This document shows positions 37,678-48,209 of a stretch of 64,000 nt of DNA, piece by piece. Where the stretch lies: NCBI RefSeq assembly GCF_003325755.1, contig NZ_QORI02000021.1, positions 7,812 through 71,811 of the forward strand, in the 5' to 3' direction. The DNA is from Pseudomonas sp. SST3 (GTDB taxonomy: Bacteria > Pseudomonadota > Gammaproteobacteria > Pseudomonadales > Pseudomonadaceae). The notes below the pieces were generated by a model. That model saw only the letters and a list, made by a program, of their open reading frames with translations, ran no database searches and was not told the origin of the DNA. Numbering within the stretch: the first letter of the stretch is position 1; each line of letters starts with the position of its first letter. Both the position numbers and the translations under genes were made by a program.

Positions 37678-40083
37678 CTATTGCTCGTCCTCAAGCGTCC
37701 AGGCAATCACCGAGTCGCCGATCTTGGTGCCGAACGACCCATGACCGCCCGCCACCTGCACCACGTACTGTTTGCCGGTTTGCTCCGAGACGTAAGTCAT
37801 CGGCGTGGCCTGACCGCCCGCGGGCAACCGCCCTTTCCATAGCTCCTCACCGGTCTGCAGGTCATAGGCGCGCAGGTAGTAGTCCAAGGTTCCGCTCATG
37901 AAGGCCACCCCGCCGGCCGTGACGATCGGACCGCCCAGGGCCGGCGTACCCACCGGGAAGGGAATGCCCAGCGGTGCACTGTCGCGGCTGGTGCCGTTCT
38001 TGTGCATCCAGACCTTCTTCATGGTGCGCAGGTCGACGGCGGTGACATAACCCCACGGCGGGCTCTGGCAAGGCAGGCCCAGCACCGACAGGAAGGGTTT
38101 CAGACTCACCATATACGGCGCGCCAAGGTTGGGTTGCAGTCCTGTCTCGCCACCCCCGGTGCGCGCCTCGGGATCGACCCCGCTGCGCTTGAACATCTGC
38201 GAGACGAATGCCAGGTAGTTCGGCGCGCCGAACAGCAGCTGGCGGCTGGGGTCGACCGCCACGGACGGCCAGTTGAACGTGCCCACGTTGCCCGGGTAGA
38301 TCAGCGAACCCTTTTCCGACGGCGGGGTGAAGTCGCCCTCGTAACGCAGTTTGCGGAACTGAATGCGGCACATCATCTGATCCAGCGGCGTGCCGCCCCA
38401 CATGTCGCGTTCGTACAACGGCTCTTCAGGTGCATAGCTGAGCGCGGAAACCGGCTGAGTGGGCGCGGTGAAGTCACCGTAGTCGGTGCCCTGCGGAACA
38501 GGTATTTCCTCGACTGGCACGATGGGCTCGCCGGTGCGGCGGTCCAGCACATAGAGGTCGCCACGCTTGGTCGCCTGGATGATCGCCGGTACCTTGCCTT
38601 CCGGCCGGTCGATATCCACCAGCGTTGGCTGAGAGGGCAGGTCGCGGTCCCAGAGGTCGTGGTGCACGGTCTGGAATTCCCAGCGCACCTTGCCGGTCGC
38701 CAGGTCCAGCGCGATAAGGGCATCGGTGAAGCGCTCGGTCTGTGCCGTGCGGTCAATCGCCCATTGGTCCGGCGTTTGATTGCCGGAAGGGATGTAGACC
38801 AGGCCCAGCGCCTCGTCAGCCGTCGCCACGGTCCAGGAATTCGGCGTACTGCGCACGTAGGTTTCGCCCAATGGCAACGGCTCGGTAGCGTCCGGATTGC
38901 CCGGATCGAAATTCCACACCAGGCGGCCAGTCTTCACGTCGTAGGCGCGAATGACGCCGCCGGGAGAATCCACGGCACCATTGTCGGTGACCGAGCCGCC
39001 CACGATCACCAGCTTCTCGGTTACGACGGGTGGCGAGGTCGGCAGGTAAATGCCCAATGCGCCCTCACCCAGGCGCAACTTCAGATCGACAACACCGGCC
39101 TCGCCGAAATCCTCGCAGGGTTTGCCATCTTCTACATCGAGCGCGATCAACGTGGCGTCGTTGGTGGGCAGAAACAGCCGACGCACGCAACGTGCGGTTG
39201 GTTGGTTCGGCTGGCCGTCTGCCGAACCCGGAGAGGAATAACGGGTGCCGTCGTGGAAGGCCAGGCCGCGGCAGGTCATGTGTTGGTAGTACGCGGCATC
39301 GCGATTGATGCTCGGGTCGAAGCGCCAGCGTTCCTCACCGGTGTCGGCATCCAGGGCGATAGCGATGCTGTGTGGTGTGCAGATGAACAGGCTATTGCCA
39401 ACCTTGAGCGGCGTTACCTCGTAAGTGAATTCGCCTGGATCGTTCGGGCCCGGCAAATCACCCGTGTGGTACTCCCAGGCTTTCTTCAGCTTGCCCACGT
39501 TTTCAGGGGTGATCAGAGCAGCCGTCGAATACCGATCGCCCTGCTCTGACCCGCCGTAGGAAGGCCACTCGCTGTTCGAGCGACCAGCCTGCCCCTGCGG
39601 ATCGAGACCCTGCATCTGCGCGTCGCTGAACGCCCCCTTGATCGAGTGGTAATCCTGGGTCAGCGAGAACCCCGCCATCAAGGCCCCGGCCAGCAGACCG
39701 AGCCCGAGCAGGCCGCTGGCGCCGTCACGCCAGACAAGCCGGTCGCTCACGCAGCGATTGACGAAGGGCAGGATCAGCCAGAGGCCGAGGATGCACCAGA
39801 GATCAATCCGTGGCGCCAGCTGCCACCAGTCGAAACGGACCTCATAGATCGACCAGGCCAGGGTCGCCAGCAGCAACACGGCGTACAGCCAGATAGCCGC
39901 GCGACGCCGGGCGAACAGCAGACCGGCGACAACAAGCAGTCCGATACCCGCGGCCAGGTAGTACCAGGACCCGCCTAATATCGCGAGATAGCCACCGCCG
40001 ACCGTCATGAGTACACCCAACACCAGCACGACAATGGCGGTCAGGGTGATACGCAAGGGACGCGGCCCGTATTCGATGCTCAT
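37678..40083 (-). CDS. gcd: Membrane-bound PQQ-dependent glucose dehydrogenase
   Basis: An 801-residue quinoprotein that oxidises glucose to gluconolactone in the periplasm and passes electrons to ubiquinone. Five N-terminal membrane helices (about 10-135) precede the eight-bladed PQQ propeller. Typical stretches: WPSYGGSEQGDRYSTAALI, GRVVWNFDPGN-like GRLVWNFDPGNPDATEPLP, HHDLWDRDLPSQPTLVDI and the tryptophan-docking blades near WGYVTAVDLRTMKKVW. Start ATG 40083 (MSIEYGPRPLR); the frame runs 19 codons further upstream. Also a route to mineral phosphate solubilisation. Confidence 0.96.
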   Translation of the reverse strand: MSIEYGPRPLRITLTAIVVLVLGVLMTVGGGYLAILGGSWYYLAAGIGLLVVAGLLFARRRAAIWLYAVLLLATLAWSIYEVRFDWWQLAPRIDLWCILGLWLILPFVNRCVSDRLVWRDGASGLLGLGLLAGALMAGFSLTQDYHSIKGAFSDAQMQGLDPQGQAGRSNSEWPSYGGSEQGDRYSTAALITPENVGKLKKAWEYHTGDLPGPNDPGEFTYEVTPLKVGNSLFICTPHSIAIALDADTGEERWRFDPSINRDAAYYQHMTCRGLAFHDGTRYSSPGSADGQPNQPTARCVRRLFLPTNDATLIALDVEDGKPCEDFGEAGVVDLKLRLGEGALGIYLPTSPPVVTEKLVIVGGSVTDNGAVDSPGGVIRAYDVKTGRLVWNFDPGNPDATEPLPLGETYVRSTPNSWTVATADEALGLVYIPSGNQTPDQWAIDRTAQTERFTDALIALDLATGKVRWEFQTVHHDLWDRDLPSQPTLVDIDRPEGKVPAIIQATKRGDLYVLDRRTGEPIVPVEEIPVPQGTDYGDFTAPTQPVSALSYAPEEPLYERDMWGGTPLDQMMCRIQFRKLRYEGDFTPPSEKGSLIYPGNVGTFNWPSVAVDPSRQLLFGAPNYLAFVSQMFKRSGVDPEARTGGGETGLQPNLGAPYMVSLKPFLSVLGLPCQSPPWGYVTAVDLRTMKKVWMHKNGTSRDSAPLGIPFPVGTPALGGPIVTAGGVAFMSGTLDYYLRAYDLQTGEELWKGRLPAGGQATPMTYVSEQTGKQYVVQVAGGHGSFGTKIGDSVIAWTLEDEQ

Positions 40084-40203
40084 CTGCAGTCTCCAACCGA
40101 CTCGTTTCAAGGCAACCTGCGGCGAAACCTTCTGAAACAAACTCCCACCCGCTATCAGTGGATACGGTCGCGGGGCCTTAGTTCAGCCTTTTCAGGCAGA
40201 TGC

Positions 40204-41943
40204 TCAGGCGACGGCCCCGACGGCAAGCGGTTGCGCCTCGGATTTCTTGATCACGGCGTAGATCACCCCGGTGAGCAGGCTGCCGGCCAGGATCGCCAGC
40301 AAATACAACAGCGCGTGATTGATGGCGTTGGGAATCAGCAGCACGAACAGCCCTCCGTGGGGCGCCAACAGCTTCGCGCCGAAGGCCATGGACAACGCGC
40401 CGGTCAGGGCACCGCCGGCGATGCTCGCCGGGATCACCCGCAGCGGGTCCTTGGCAGCGAACGGAATGGCACCTTCGGAAATGAAGCAGCAACCCAGCAC
40501 CAGCGCCGCCTTGCCGGCTTCCCGTTCGGTCTGGGCGAACTTGCGTCGGGCGATAATCGTCGCAATGCCCATGCCGATCGGCGGCACCATGCCCGCCGCC
40601 ATGGTCGCGGCCATCGGCGCGTAGCTCTGCGACGCCAGCAGGCCCACCGAGAATGCATAGGCCGCCTTGTTCACCGGCCCGCCGAGGTCGACGCACATCA
40701 TGGTGCCGAGTAGCAGCCCGAGCAGGATGGCGTTGGAGGTGCCCATGGTGTCGAGGAATCCGGTGAGTCCGGCGAGCATTTTCGCCACCGGCGTGCCAAC
40801 CACGTAGATCATCACCAGGCCGGTGAACAGGCTGGCCAGCAGCGGGATGATCAGAATCGGCTTGAGCGATTCGACGCTGGCCGGCAAGGGAATCCAGCGA
40901 TTGATGGCCTTGGCCGCGTAGCCCGCGACGAAGCCGGCGATGATCCCGCCAATGAAGCCCGCGCCGAGGGTGCCGGCCAGCAAACCGCCGATCATGCCCG
41001 GCGCAAGGCCTGGCCGGTCAGCAATCGAGTAAGCGATGTAGCCCGCCAGCAACGGCACCATCAGCTGGAAGGCTGTTTCCCCGCCGATCTTCATCAAGGC
41101 GGCAGCCAGGGTGCCCTCCTCCTTGAACGCCTCGATGCCGAACACGAACGACAGCGCGATCAGCAACCCGCCGGCGACCACCATTGGCAGCATGTAGGAC
41201 ACGCCGGTGAGCAGGTGCTTGTAGACCCCCGTTTTCTCACCCTTCTGCTCGCCATTTGCACTGGTTGCCGCTGCATTACCGCTGAGCACTGCACCCTCTT
41301 CCAGCGCGCGATCCAGCGTCGCCTCGGGTTGCTTGAGCGCAACGCCGGTGCCGCAACGGAACACCCGCTTACCGGCGAAACGGGAGACGTCCACCTCGAT
41401 ATCCGCGGCCAGCAGCACCACGTCAGCCTCTTCGATGGCCTGGGGTTCGAGTACGTTGCGTGCGCCCACCGAGCCGCGGGTTTCCACCTGCAGATCGTAA
41501 CCTTTGCGAATGGCGGCCTGCTGCAAGGCTTCAGCCGCCATGAAGGTATGTGCAACACCGGTCGGGCAGGCCGTGATAGCCACCAGCTTGGGCTTGCCGC
41601 TGGTGTGAGCGGCATCGGCGTCATCAGCCTCGTGCAGCTCGGTCGCCGTATCGGCGGCACTGCGCAGGAAGCCTTCAGGATCGAGCAGGGCTTCGGACGG
41701 CGTCGATTGCACGACGCGCTTGCCGACGAAGCGCTGCAACGACAGCGGCCCGGTTTTCACCACAACGACCAGACCGGCGTTAGCAATCTGCGCGGGTGTC
41801 AGCGGCGAACCGATGGCCTTGGGATCGTGGACTTCCACGGCAGTCGACCATCCCAGACGATGGGCGGCCGCTTCAAGCAGGCGTGACGTCAGCACGCTGG
41901 TGACCATTCCGTTGGGGCAGGCCGTGACGATGAGAAGATTCAT
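40204..41943 (-). CDS. fruA: PTS fructose transporter, EIIBC component
   Basis: A 579-residue EIIB'-EIIB-EIIC fructose permease. Two IIB-like domains start LIVTACPNGMVTSVLTS and LVAITACPTGVAHTFMAAEAL; the second Cys is the phosphorylation site. The rest is the IIC membrane domain with about nine helices (YMLPMVVAGGLLIALSF, GFIGGIIAGFVAGYAAK, GPVNKAAYAFS). It takes up fructose as fructose-1-phosphate. Last gene of fruBKA. Confidence 0.96.
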   Translation of the reverse strand: MNLLIVTACPNGMVTSVLTSRLLEAAAHRLGWSTAVEVHDPKAIGSPLTPAQIANAGLVVVVKTGPLSLQRFVGKRVVQSTPSEALLDPEGFLRSAADTATELHEADDADAAHTSGKPKLVAITACPTGVAHTFMAAEALQQAAIRKGYDLQVETRGSVGARNVLEPQAIEEADVVLLAADIEVDVSRFAGKRVFRCGTGVALKQPEATLDRALEEGAVLSGNAAATSANGEQKGEKTGVYKHLLTGVSYMLPMVVAGGLLIALSFVFGIEAFKEEGTLAAALMKIGGETAFQLMVPLLAGYIAYSIADRPGLAPGMIGGLLAGTLGAGFIGGIIAGFVAGYAAKAINRWIPLPASVESLKPILIIPLLASLFTGLVMIYVVGTPVAKMLAGLTGFLDTMGTSNAILLGLLLGTMMCVDLGGPVNKAAYAFSVGLLASQSYAPMAATMAAGMVPPIGMGIATIIARRKFAQTEREAGKAALVLGCCFISEGAIPFAAKDPLRVIPASIAGGALTGALSMAFGAKLLAPHGGLFVLLIPNAINHALLYLLAILAGSLLTGVIYAVIKKSEAQPLAVGAVA

Positions 41944-41963
41944 TCTTTCACCTCTTATTCGAA

Positions 41964-42902
41964 TTATTGGCTGAGCAACTGCAGGCGCACCGCAGCTTCA
42001 AGCTCGGCGAGTCCATCCGTGTCGGTGATGCCGAAGCCGACCTGCCCAACCGCCTGCGCGGCGATGGCGGTGGCGTGTGTGAGCGTGCGCTCAGCCGGCC
42101 AGCCTTCCAGCAGGCCGTGAAGCATCCCGGCCAGCAACGAGTCCCCTGCGCCAACGGTGCTGACCACCCGAACCTTGGGCGGATTGGCATGCAGTGCCGC
42201 GCTCGGCGAAAACCAGCTGACGCCGTCAGCGCCCTGCGAAACCACCACATGCTCAATGCCTTCAGCCTGCAAGCGCCAAGCCTCACGGGCTAGCGCCTCT
42301 GGCTCGACAAACTCGATGCCGCGCGCCTCGGCCAGCTCTTCTTCGTTGGGCTTGATCAGCCAGGGCGCGGTTGCCAGCCCCTCACGCAGCGCCGGGCCAC
42401 TGGTGTCCAGCGCCACGCGTGCGCCAAGTCCCTTGAACGCTTGTAGCAGCTCAACGAACCACTCGCTGTCGACGCCGCGCGGCAGGCTGCCGGCCACCAC
42501 CACCAGCTCATGCGCCGGGGCCAGCCGCTTGATGCGCTCCAGCAGTTCGCTACGGTGCGCATCACCGACCACAAGTCCAGGGCCGTTGATATCGGTGACC
42601 TGCCCGTCCGCCTCGGCCAGTTTGATGTTGCTGCGGGTTTCGCCCGCGACGCGGACGAACTCATCGGCGAAACCACGTGTGGCGAACAACTGCTCAAAGG
42701 CGTGCGGATTGGCCTCTCCGAGGAACCCGGTGACGGTCAGCTGGTGGCCGAGGTCGGCCAACACCTGGGCCACGTTGAGACCTTTGCCCGCAGCATGAAC
42801 CTGCAGGCTTTCGCCGCGGTTGACCTCACCCAGGCGCAGCGATGGCAGCTGCACGGTCAAATCAAGCGCGGGATTGAGCGTGACGGTCAGGACGCGGGCC
42901 AT
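41964..42902 (-). CDS. fruK: 1-phosphofructokinase
   Basis: A 312-residue PfkB-family kinase that converts fructose-1-phosphate to fructose-1,6-bisphosphate. N-terminal signature VLTVTLNPALDLTVQLPSLRLGEVNR and C-terminal PfkB motif VVSTVGAGDSLLAGMLHGLL with the catalytic Asp. Start ATG 42902 ([14 protein letters not shown]) overlaps the fruB stop as TGATG, so translation is coupled. Confidence 0.96.
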   Translation of the reverse strand: MARVLTVTLNPALDLTVQLPSLRLGEVNRGESLQVHAAGKGLNVAQVLADLGHQLTVTGFLGEANPHAFEQLFATRGFADEFVRVAGETRSNIKLAEADGQVTDINGPGLVVGDAHRSELLERIKRLAPAHELVVVAGSLPRGVDSEWFVELLQAFKGLGARVALDTSGPALREGLATAPWLIKPNEEELAEARGIEFVEPEALAREAWRLQAEGIEHVVVSQGADGVSWFSPSAALHANPPKVRVVSTVGAGDSLLAGMLHGLLEGWPAERTLTHATAIAAQAVGQVGFGITDTDGLAELEAAVRLQLLSQ

Positions 42903-45784
42903 CAGCAATGCTCCCCGACGAAGGCACGCACTTCATGGGCACCGGGCAGCATCAAGGCTTGCTGAGCCAATTGTTGGCAGGCGGCGAAATCCAGCTCGCG
43001 CACCCGTGCCTTGACCAGCGCGATGCTGCGTGCCGACACACTCAATTCGTCGACGCCCAGGCCCACCAGCATCGGCACCGCCAACGCATCGGCGGCCAGC
43101 TCACCGCAAACACCGACCCACTTGCCGTGCGCATGCGCCGCCTCGACCGTCATGCCAATCAGCCGCAATACCGCCGGGTGCAGCCCATCGGCCTGACCGG
43201 ACAGGCTCGGGTGGCCGCGGTCGATGGCCAGGGTGTACTGGGTGAGGTCATTGGTGCCGATGCTGAAGAAATCGACTTCCTGCGCCAGCACCGGCGCGAT
43301 CAACGCGGCGGACGGGATCTCGATCATGATTCCGATCTGTAAATCGGCCACGGGCAGGTCAACACGCAGACGATCGACCATGGCCTTGGCGGTGCGCCAC
43401 TCATCGATGTTACCGACCATGGGGAACATGATTCGCAGCGGTCGCCCATCGGCCGACGCGAGCAAGGCACGCAGCTGGGTTTCGAGAATGTCCGGGCGCT
43501 GCAGGCTCAGGCGAATCCCGCGCACGCCGAGGAAAGGGTTTTCCTCGGCGGGCATCGGCCAATACGGCAGCGGCTTGTCGCCGCCGACGTCCAGCGTGCG
43601 CACCACCAGCGGCCGCCCTTCGAGCGCTTCCAGCACACGGCGGTACTCCGCTTCCTGGGTCGCCTGGTCCGGCGCCTGGGTGTGGTTCATGAACACCAGT
43701 TCGGTACGCAGCAGGCCGATGCCTTCGGCGCCCATCGCCACCGCTTCGGGGGTTTCGCCGGCTGCGCCGATGTTGGCAGCGATTTCCACCGGATGGCCGT
43801 CGCGAGTCATTGCCGGTTCCATCCGTCGCTCATCGGCCAAGCGCTTGCGTTGCTCGCGCGTGTCGCGTTCGCTTCTTGCCTGTTCCAACTGCGTCGCAGT
43901 CGGCGAAACCAGTAGTTCGCCGCGCTCGCCATCGAGCAACAACAAGGTGTTTCGCGCCAACCCGAGCACACCCGGCCCGGCGCCAACGATGGCCGGAATA
44001 CCCAGTGCGCGGGCGATGATGGCGCTGTGTGAAGTGGCGCCACCGCCTGCGGTCAGGATGCCCGCCACGCGCTGGGCATTGAGCGTGGCAACGTCCGAAG
44101 GCGCCACCTCATCCATCACCAGGATGTAGGGTTCGTCCGGTGCCTGCTCGGCTTCGATGCCGGTCAAACAGGCCAACACGCGGCGACCCACGTCACGCAG
44201 GTCGGCGGCACGCTCGGCCAGTAGCTTGTCATGCAGGGATTCCTGCTGCTGCGCCGCGCTCTCGATTTCCTCCATCCAGGCCGCTTCGGCGCTCAAGCCT
44301 TTTTGCAGGCGAACCTGCACTTCCTCGCGCAGCGCCGGATCACGGAGCATGGCCTGATGGGTGGTGAAGATGTCGCGAATGCTTTCGACCTGGCTTTCCC
44401 TGATCAGCACGCCGATTTCGCTATGCACACGATCCAGCGCCGCATCCAGACGTTGCAATTCAATCGCCGGCGACTTGCCCCGCTTGGGGTAATCGATCAC
44501 CTGCGGCTTGCGCACCAGTACCGGGCCGATGGCGATGCCGGGCGACGCCGCAATCCCGTTCACCTGATCACCAGCGCGCAATGCGGCCTGCTCGATGGCC
44601 GACTCATCTGGCTGCGCTGCGATGAACGGTTGCTCCGCGCCCTCACCCTGGGCAGGCAAGGGCTCGACTTGTTCGCCCAGCCCCTCTTCCACAGCACGTA
44701 CCAGCGCCGGCAGTGCATCGCCAGCAATTGAAGGCTCGGCGATAAACTCGAGCAGCTGACCGCGATGCGCGCCCATCGCCAGCAATTTGCTCAGGCTCTT
44801 GACCGACACCCCCGCGCTTTCACTACCGGCCAGGCGCACGCGAATCTCGCCATCGAAGGCTTGCGCGACCTCGGTCAACGTCTTCGCCGGGCGCGCATGC
44901 AAACCATGGGCGTTGGCCAGCGGCACCTGGGCGCTCGGCCAGTCTGCCGGCACCTCACCGCCCAAGGCTTCGAGTACCACACGACTGGATGTCGCCTGGC
45001 TCAGCTCCTGCCCGCGTCCTTCGATCAACAGATTGCACAAGCGCTCGAGCATGGCTTGATGCGCCTCGCCCAGGCTGGCCAGCACGAACAGCCCGTTTAG
45101 CGGCTGGCCCAGATGTTCAAGGTTCGAGGCCGGCGTGACGAACGCCAGCCCCGGGCTCTGCACCGACTGCTCGCTACTGAGCCACCAAAGACCGTCACCC
45201 AGCGGCAGCGCCTGGCTCAGCGGCAGGCTGGCATTGAAGCCAGGCTCCACGCATTGCGCGCGCTTGAGCAGTTTGACGCCCTGCCAGGCCAGCTCGTCGA
45301 AGTCGTCGGCGGCGACGCCCAGCCCCACCAGCTCGCCGTCCAGCGCCAGCGCCTGCGGCGCGCCTTGCAGCAGCTCAATGATCACTTCGGCGGACTCCGC
45401 CTTCTGCAGCGCCTCGCTCAGATCGCCCTCGCCCAGCGCTCGGGTCAGCAACTGCAGCAGGCGCAGATGCTCATCCGAACGCGCGGCAATGCCGATCGCA
45501 AGATAGACCTGCTGGCCGTTGCCCCAATCGACTCCATTAGGGAAGTGCAGCAGCCGGACGCCAGTGGTGAACACCTGATCGCGGGTCTCCGGCGTCCCGT
45601 GGGGAATGGCAATACCTTGTCCCAGAAAGGTCGAACCCTGCGCTTCCCGCGCGCGCAGCCCGTCGAGGTAACCGGGCGCCACCAGCCCGTCGGCAACCAG
45701 CACCTCGCCCAGCAGGGCCAAGGCCGCGGGCTTGTCCGCCGCGGCCTGATGCATGTGGATATGCTGGGCATTCAACTCAAGCAT
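42902..45784 (-). CDS. fruB: Fructose-specific multiphosphoryl transfer protein (EIIA-HPr-EI)
   Basis: A 960-residue fusion carrying a whole soluble PTS chain. EIIA domain (about 1-145) with phospho-His H62 (IAIPHGTPE); HPr domain (about 285-370, [18 protein letters not shown]); EI domain (about 410-960) with phospho-His in [24 protein letters not shown] and PEP-binding [17 protein letters not shown]. Start ATG 45784 ([10 protein letters not shown]) behind AAGGAG. First gene of fruBKA; a Cra-type operator lies 90 bases upstream, between it and fruR. Confidence 0.96.
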   Translation of the reverse strand: MLELNAQHIHMHQAAADKPAALALLGEVLVADGLVAPGYLDGLRAREAQGSTFLGQGIAIPHGTPETRDQVFTTGVRLLHFPNGVDWGNGQQVYLAIGIAARSDEHLRLLQLLTRALGEGDLSEALQKAESAEVIIELLQGAPQALALDGELVGLGVAADDFDELAWQGVKLLKRAQCVEPGFNASLPLSQALPLGDGLWWLSSEQSVQSPGLAFVTPASNLEHLGQPLNGLFVLASLGEAHQAMLERLCNLLIEGRGQELSQATSSRVVLEALGGEVPADWPSAQVPLANAHGLHARPAKTLTEVAQAFDGEIRVRLAGSESAGVSVKSLSKLLAMGAHRGQLLEFIAEPSIAGDALPALVRAVEEGLGEQVEPLPAQGEGAEQPFIAAQPDESAIEQAALRAGDQVNGIAASPGIAIGPVLVRKPQVIDYPKRGKSPAIELQRLDAALDRVHSEIGVLIRESQVESIRDIFTTHQAMLRDPALREEVQVRLQKGLSAEAAWMEEIESAAQQQESLHDKLLAERAADLRDVGRRVLACLTGIEAEQAPDEPYILVMDEVAPSDVATLNAQRVAGILTAGGGATSHSAIIARALGIPAIVGAGPGVLGLARNTLLLLDGERGELLVSPTATQLEQARSERDTREQRKRLADERRMEPAMTRDGHPVEIAANIGAAGETPEAVAMGAEGIGLLRTELVFMNHTQAPDQATQEAEYRRVLEALEGRPLVVRTLDVGGDKPLPYWPMPAEENPFLGVRGIRLSLQRPDILETQLRALLASADGRPLRIMFPMVGNIDEWRTAKAMVDRLRVDLPVADLQIGIMIEIPSAALIAPVLAQEVDFFSIGTNDLTQYTLAIDRGHPSLSGQADGLHPAVLRLIGMTVEAAHAHGKWVGVCGELAADALAVPMLVGLGVDELSVSARSIALVKARVRELDFAACQQLAQQALMLPGAHEVRAFVGEHC

Positions 45785-45876
45785 GGAGAACTCCTTGCGG
45801 GCTCGCGATTGTTTATGTCGGCTGAGGCGCCGACACGGCCCGAATCCTGGGCTGGCGCTTATGACCGAATAGCTGC

Positions 45877-45888
45877 TGAAACGTTTCA
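45877..45888. promoter_or_regulatory. fruR operator: Cra/FruR operator between fruB and fruR
   Basis: TGAAACGTTTCA is a perfect 12-bp palindrome identical to the core of the Cra/FruR consensus. It lies between the divergent fruB and fruR starts, so FruR probably represses fruBKA (relieved by fructose-1-phosphate) and may control itself. Confidence 0.88.
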
Positions 45889-45964
45889 CCAAAGGCTGGC
45901 ACATTACGCAATATTGGGTAATTCTAGAAGCCCGAGTTCATACCACCCGTCTCAGGACCCTCTG

Positions 45965-46954
45965 TTGAAACTGACCGACATCGCCCGCCTCGCCAACGTT
46001 TCAGTGACCACCGCCAGCTACGTCCTCAACGGCAAGGCCGCGCAGCGACGGATCAGCCAGGCGACGGTCGAGCGAGTCATGTCTGTGGCCGAACAGCAAG
46101 GCTTTCAGCTCGATCAACAAGCCGCTGGTCTGCGCCGCGGACAGTCGCGCACGCTCGGTTTCATCGTCCCGGACCTGGAAAACCCCAGCTACGCACGCCT
46201 GGCCAAACTGCTCGAGCAACGTGCCCGCCAGCGCGGTTACCAGCTGCTGATCGCAGGCTCCGATGACGAGCCGGACACCGAGCGCCAAGTCATTCAGATG
46301 CTGCGCTCGCGCCGCTGCGATGCACTGATCGTCGCCAGTTGTCTGCCGCCGGACGACGGGAGCTACCTCAAGGTCCAGGCGGGCGGGACGCCGGTGATCG
46401 CCCTCGACCGCGCGCTGGATGCCGGGCACTTCTGCTCGGTCATCAGCGATGACGGTGAAGCGGCGGCGCGGCTGACCCGCTCGCTGAACATCCCAGCCGA
46501 CGCGCACATTGCGCTGATCAGCGCACGGCCGGGCCTGCATATCAGCCAGCAGCGTGAGGAAGGCTTTCGCCAAGCGCTTGCTCAGCATCAGGGAAAGATC
46601 AGCGTGTTACAGGCCGATCAGTTCAGCCGCACCGGTGGCCGCGAGCAAATGCTCGCCCTGCTCGACCACGGGCCGATGCCCGATGCACTGATTACCACCG
46701 CTTACGTGTTGCTCGAGGGCGTCTTCGATGCGCTGCGCGAGCGCGACCTGCTGTGGCCCGAAGCACTGCGCCTGGCCACCTTTGGTGATGCGCAGCTGTT
46801 GGATTTTCTGCCGATCCGGGTCAACGCGATTTCCCAGCAGCACGAGCAGATCGCGGAACGGGTGCTGGAGCAGGCGATCCGGGCCATCGAGCAGGGCGAT
46901 TACCGTCCCGGTGTGCTGGCCATCGAACGCGAACTCAAGGTACGACGGCTCTGA
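45965..46954 (+). CDS. fruR: LacI-family fructose regulator FruR (Cra)
   Basis: A 329-residue repressor. The LacI helix-turn-helix is at the extreme N-terminus (LKLTDIARLANVSVTTASYVLNGKAAQRRIS), followed by the periplasmic-binding-like effector domain (RTLGFIVPDLENPSYARLAKLLEQRARQRGYQLLIAGSDDEP). The start must be the TTG at 45965, as no ATG precedes the HTH; the long open frame further upstream is antisense to fruB. Divergent from fruBKA, which it should regulate. Confidence 0.93.
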   Translation: MKLTDIARLANVSVTTASYVLNGKAAQRRISQATVERVMSVAEQQGFQLDQQAAGLRRGQSRTLGFIVPDLENPSYARLAKLLEQRARQRGYQLLIAGSDDEPDTERQVIQMLRSRRCDALIVASCLPPDDGSYLKVQAGGTPVIALDRALDAGHFCSVISDDGEAAARLTRSLNIPADAHIALISARPGLHISQQREEGFRQALAQHQGKISVLQADQFSRTGGREQMLALLDHGPMPDALITTAYVLLEGVFDALRERDLLWPEALRLATFGDAQLLDFLPIRVNAISQQHEQIAERVLEQAIRAIEQGDYRPGVLAIERELKVRRL

Positions 46955-47138
46955 ACGCCCTGCCCCTTGCGGGCACTGGCGCACTGACGGAAGCTTATGG
47001 CCTGTTTGGCTTGATCGGTTTCCGCATCCATGGCGCCGATTCGGTGTTGCCGCTCCTTGCCTCGAACCACGAGCATCCGAACTGAGTGCATTCACCCGCC
47101 GCACAGACCATTTGCCTTAGCGAGCCCGCCTTTCCCTG

Positions 47139-47444
47139 ATGAACATCGACCACATTACCCAACGCCTGCACGCGATCCGCGATCGTAACGACTGGCAGCG
47201 CTTTCATAGCCCAAAGAACCTTGCCATGGCCGCCAGCGTGGAGATGGCCGAACTGGTGGAAATCTTTCAATGGCTCGGCGAAGACGAATCGCGCCAGTTA
47301 CCGGCCGAAACGCTCGCGCACGCCGGCCAGGAGGTCGGCGACATCCTTATGTATCTGTTGCTGATGTGCAGCGAACTGGGCATCGACATGGAACAGGCGC
47401 TGCTGGACAAGCTGGCCGACAACGAGCGGCGGTTCGCCCGATGA
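47139..47444 (+). CDS. MazG-like nucleotide pyrophosphohydrolase
   Basis: A 101-residue all-alpha NTP pyrophosphatase of the RS21-C6/dCTPase type. It has the metal-binding pattern AASVEMAELVEIFQWL and HAGQEVGDILMYLLLMCSELGIDM (EExxE / ExxD). It likely removes non-canonical dNTPs. Its stop overlaps the start of cmoM as ATGA. Confidence 0.9.
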   Translation: MNIDHITQRLHAIRDRNDWQRFHSPKNLAMAASVEMAELVEIFQWLGEDESRQLPAETLAHAGQEVGDILMYLLLMCSELGIDMEQALLDKLADNERRFAR

Positions 47445-48190
47445 GCGATCGCCATTTCGACGAGCTGGCGACGCGCTTCGCCGAGAAAATCTACGGCGGC
47501 GCCAAGGGCGCGATCCGTCTCGCCGTGCTGCAGGCGGACCTTGCGGAGATACTGCCGCAGCGCCCGCTGCGGGTACTGGACGTCGGCGCAGGCCTTGGCC
47601 ACATGAGCCTCTGGCTCGCGCAGCAAGGCCATGCTGTGACGTTAGCCGAACCTGCCGAACCGATGCTCGAAGGCGCTCGCGAGCGGTTCGCGGCGGCGGG
47701 CCAGGCCGCCACTTTTATCCAGGCGCCCTGGCAGGACGTTGAAAACCACGTCGCGGACCGTTTCGATCTGGTCATCTGCCACGCGGTACTGGAATGGCTA
47801 GCCGAGCCCCAGGCGATCCTGCCAGTACTGCATCGTCTGGTTGCGGCCGACGGCTGGCTGTCACTGGCCTTCTACAACCGCGATGCGCTGATCTACCGCA
47901 ACCTGCTCAAAGGCCACTTCAAGAAGCTGCGCAGCCAGACCTACGCCGGTGAACGGAAGAGCCTGACACCGCAACAGCCACTTGATCCGCGCGAGCTGGC
48001 CGCGCAACTCGCGCCGCACTGGCGTGTCGAATCAACCAGTGGCGTGCGTGTGTTTCACGACTACATGCCCGCCGATTTCCAGGCCCGCACCGAGCCTGCC
48101 GAGCTGATCGAGATGGAATTGGCCTACCGCCGCCATCCCGCGTTTGCCGGCCTCGGGCGCTACCTGCACTGGTTATGCCGGCCGAGCTGA
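47441..48190 (+). CDS. cmoM: tRNA 5-carboxymethoxyuridine methyltransferase (CmoM/SmtA-like)
   Basis: A 249-residue SAM-dependent class I methyltransferase. Motif I is VLDVGAGLGHMSLWLA (about 46-61), then acidic TLAEPAEPM and motif IV DLVICHAVLEWLAEP. The N-terminus RHFDELATRFAEKIYGGAKGAIRLAVLQADL is typical of CmoM, which methylates cmo5U34 in tRNA to mcmo5U. Start ATG 47441 overlaps the MazG stop by 4 bp. Confidence 0.88.
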   Translation: MSDRHFDELATRFAEKIYGGAKGAIRLAVLQADLAEILPQRPLRVLDVGAGLGHMSLWLAQQGHAVTLAEPAEPMLEGARERFAAAGQAATFIQAPWQDVENHVADRFDLVICHAVLEWLAEPQAILPVLHRLVAADGWLSLAFYNRDALIYRNLLKGHFKKLRSQTYAGERKSLTPQQPLDPRELAAQLAPHWRVESTSGVRVFHDYMPADFQARTEPAELIEMELAYRRHPAFAGLGRYLHWLCRPS

Positions 48191-48209
48191 GCGCCGGCCG
48201 GAGGTATTG

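Noticed and set aside
38002..39549. 515-codon plus-strand ORF opposite gcd
   Set aside because: Shadow frame; the PQQ propeller blades are on the minus strand.
45113..45964. N-terminal extension of the fruR frame by 284 codons
   Set aside because: It is antisense to fruB and the LacI HTH starts exactly after the TTG at 45965.
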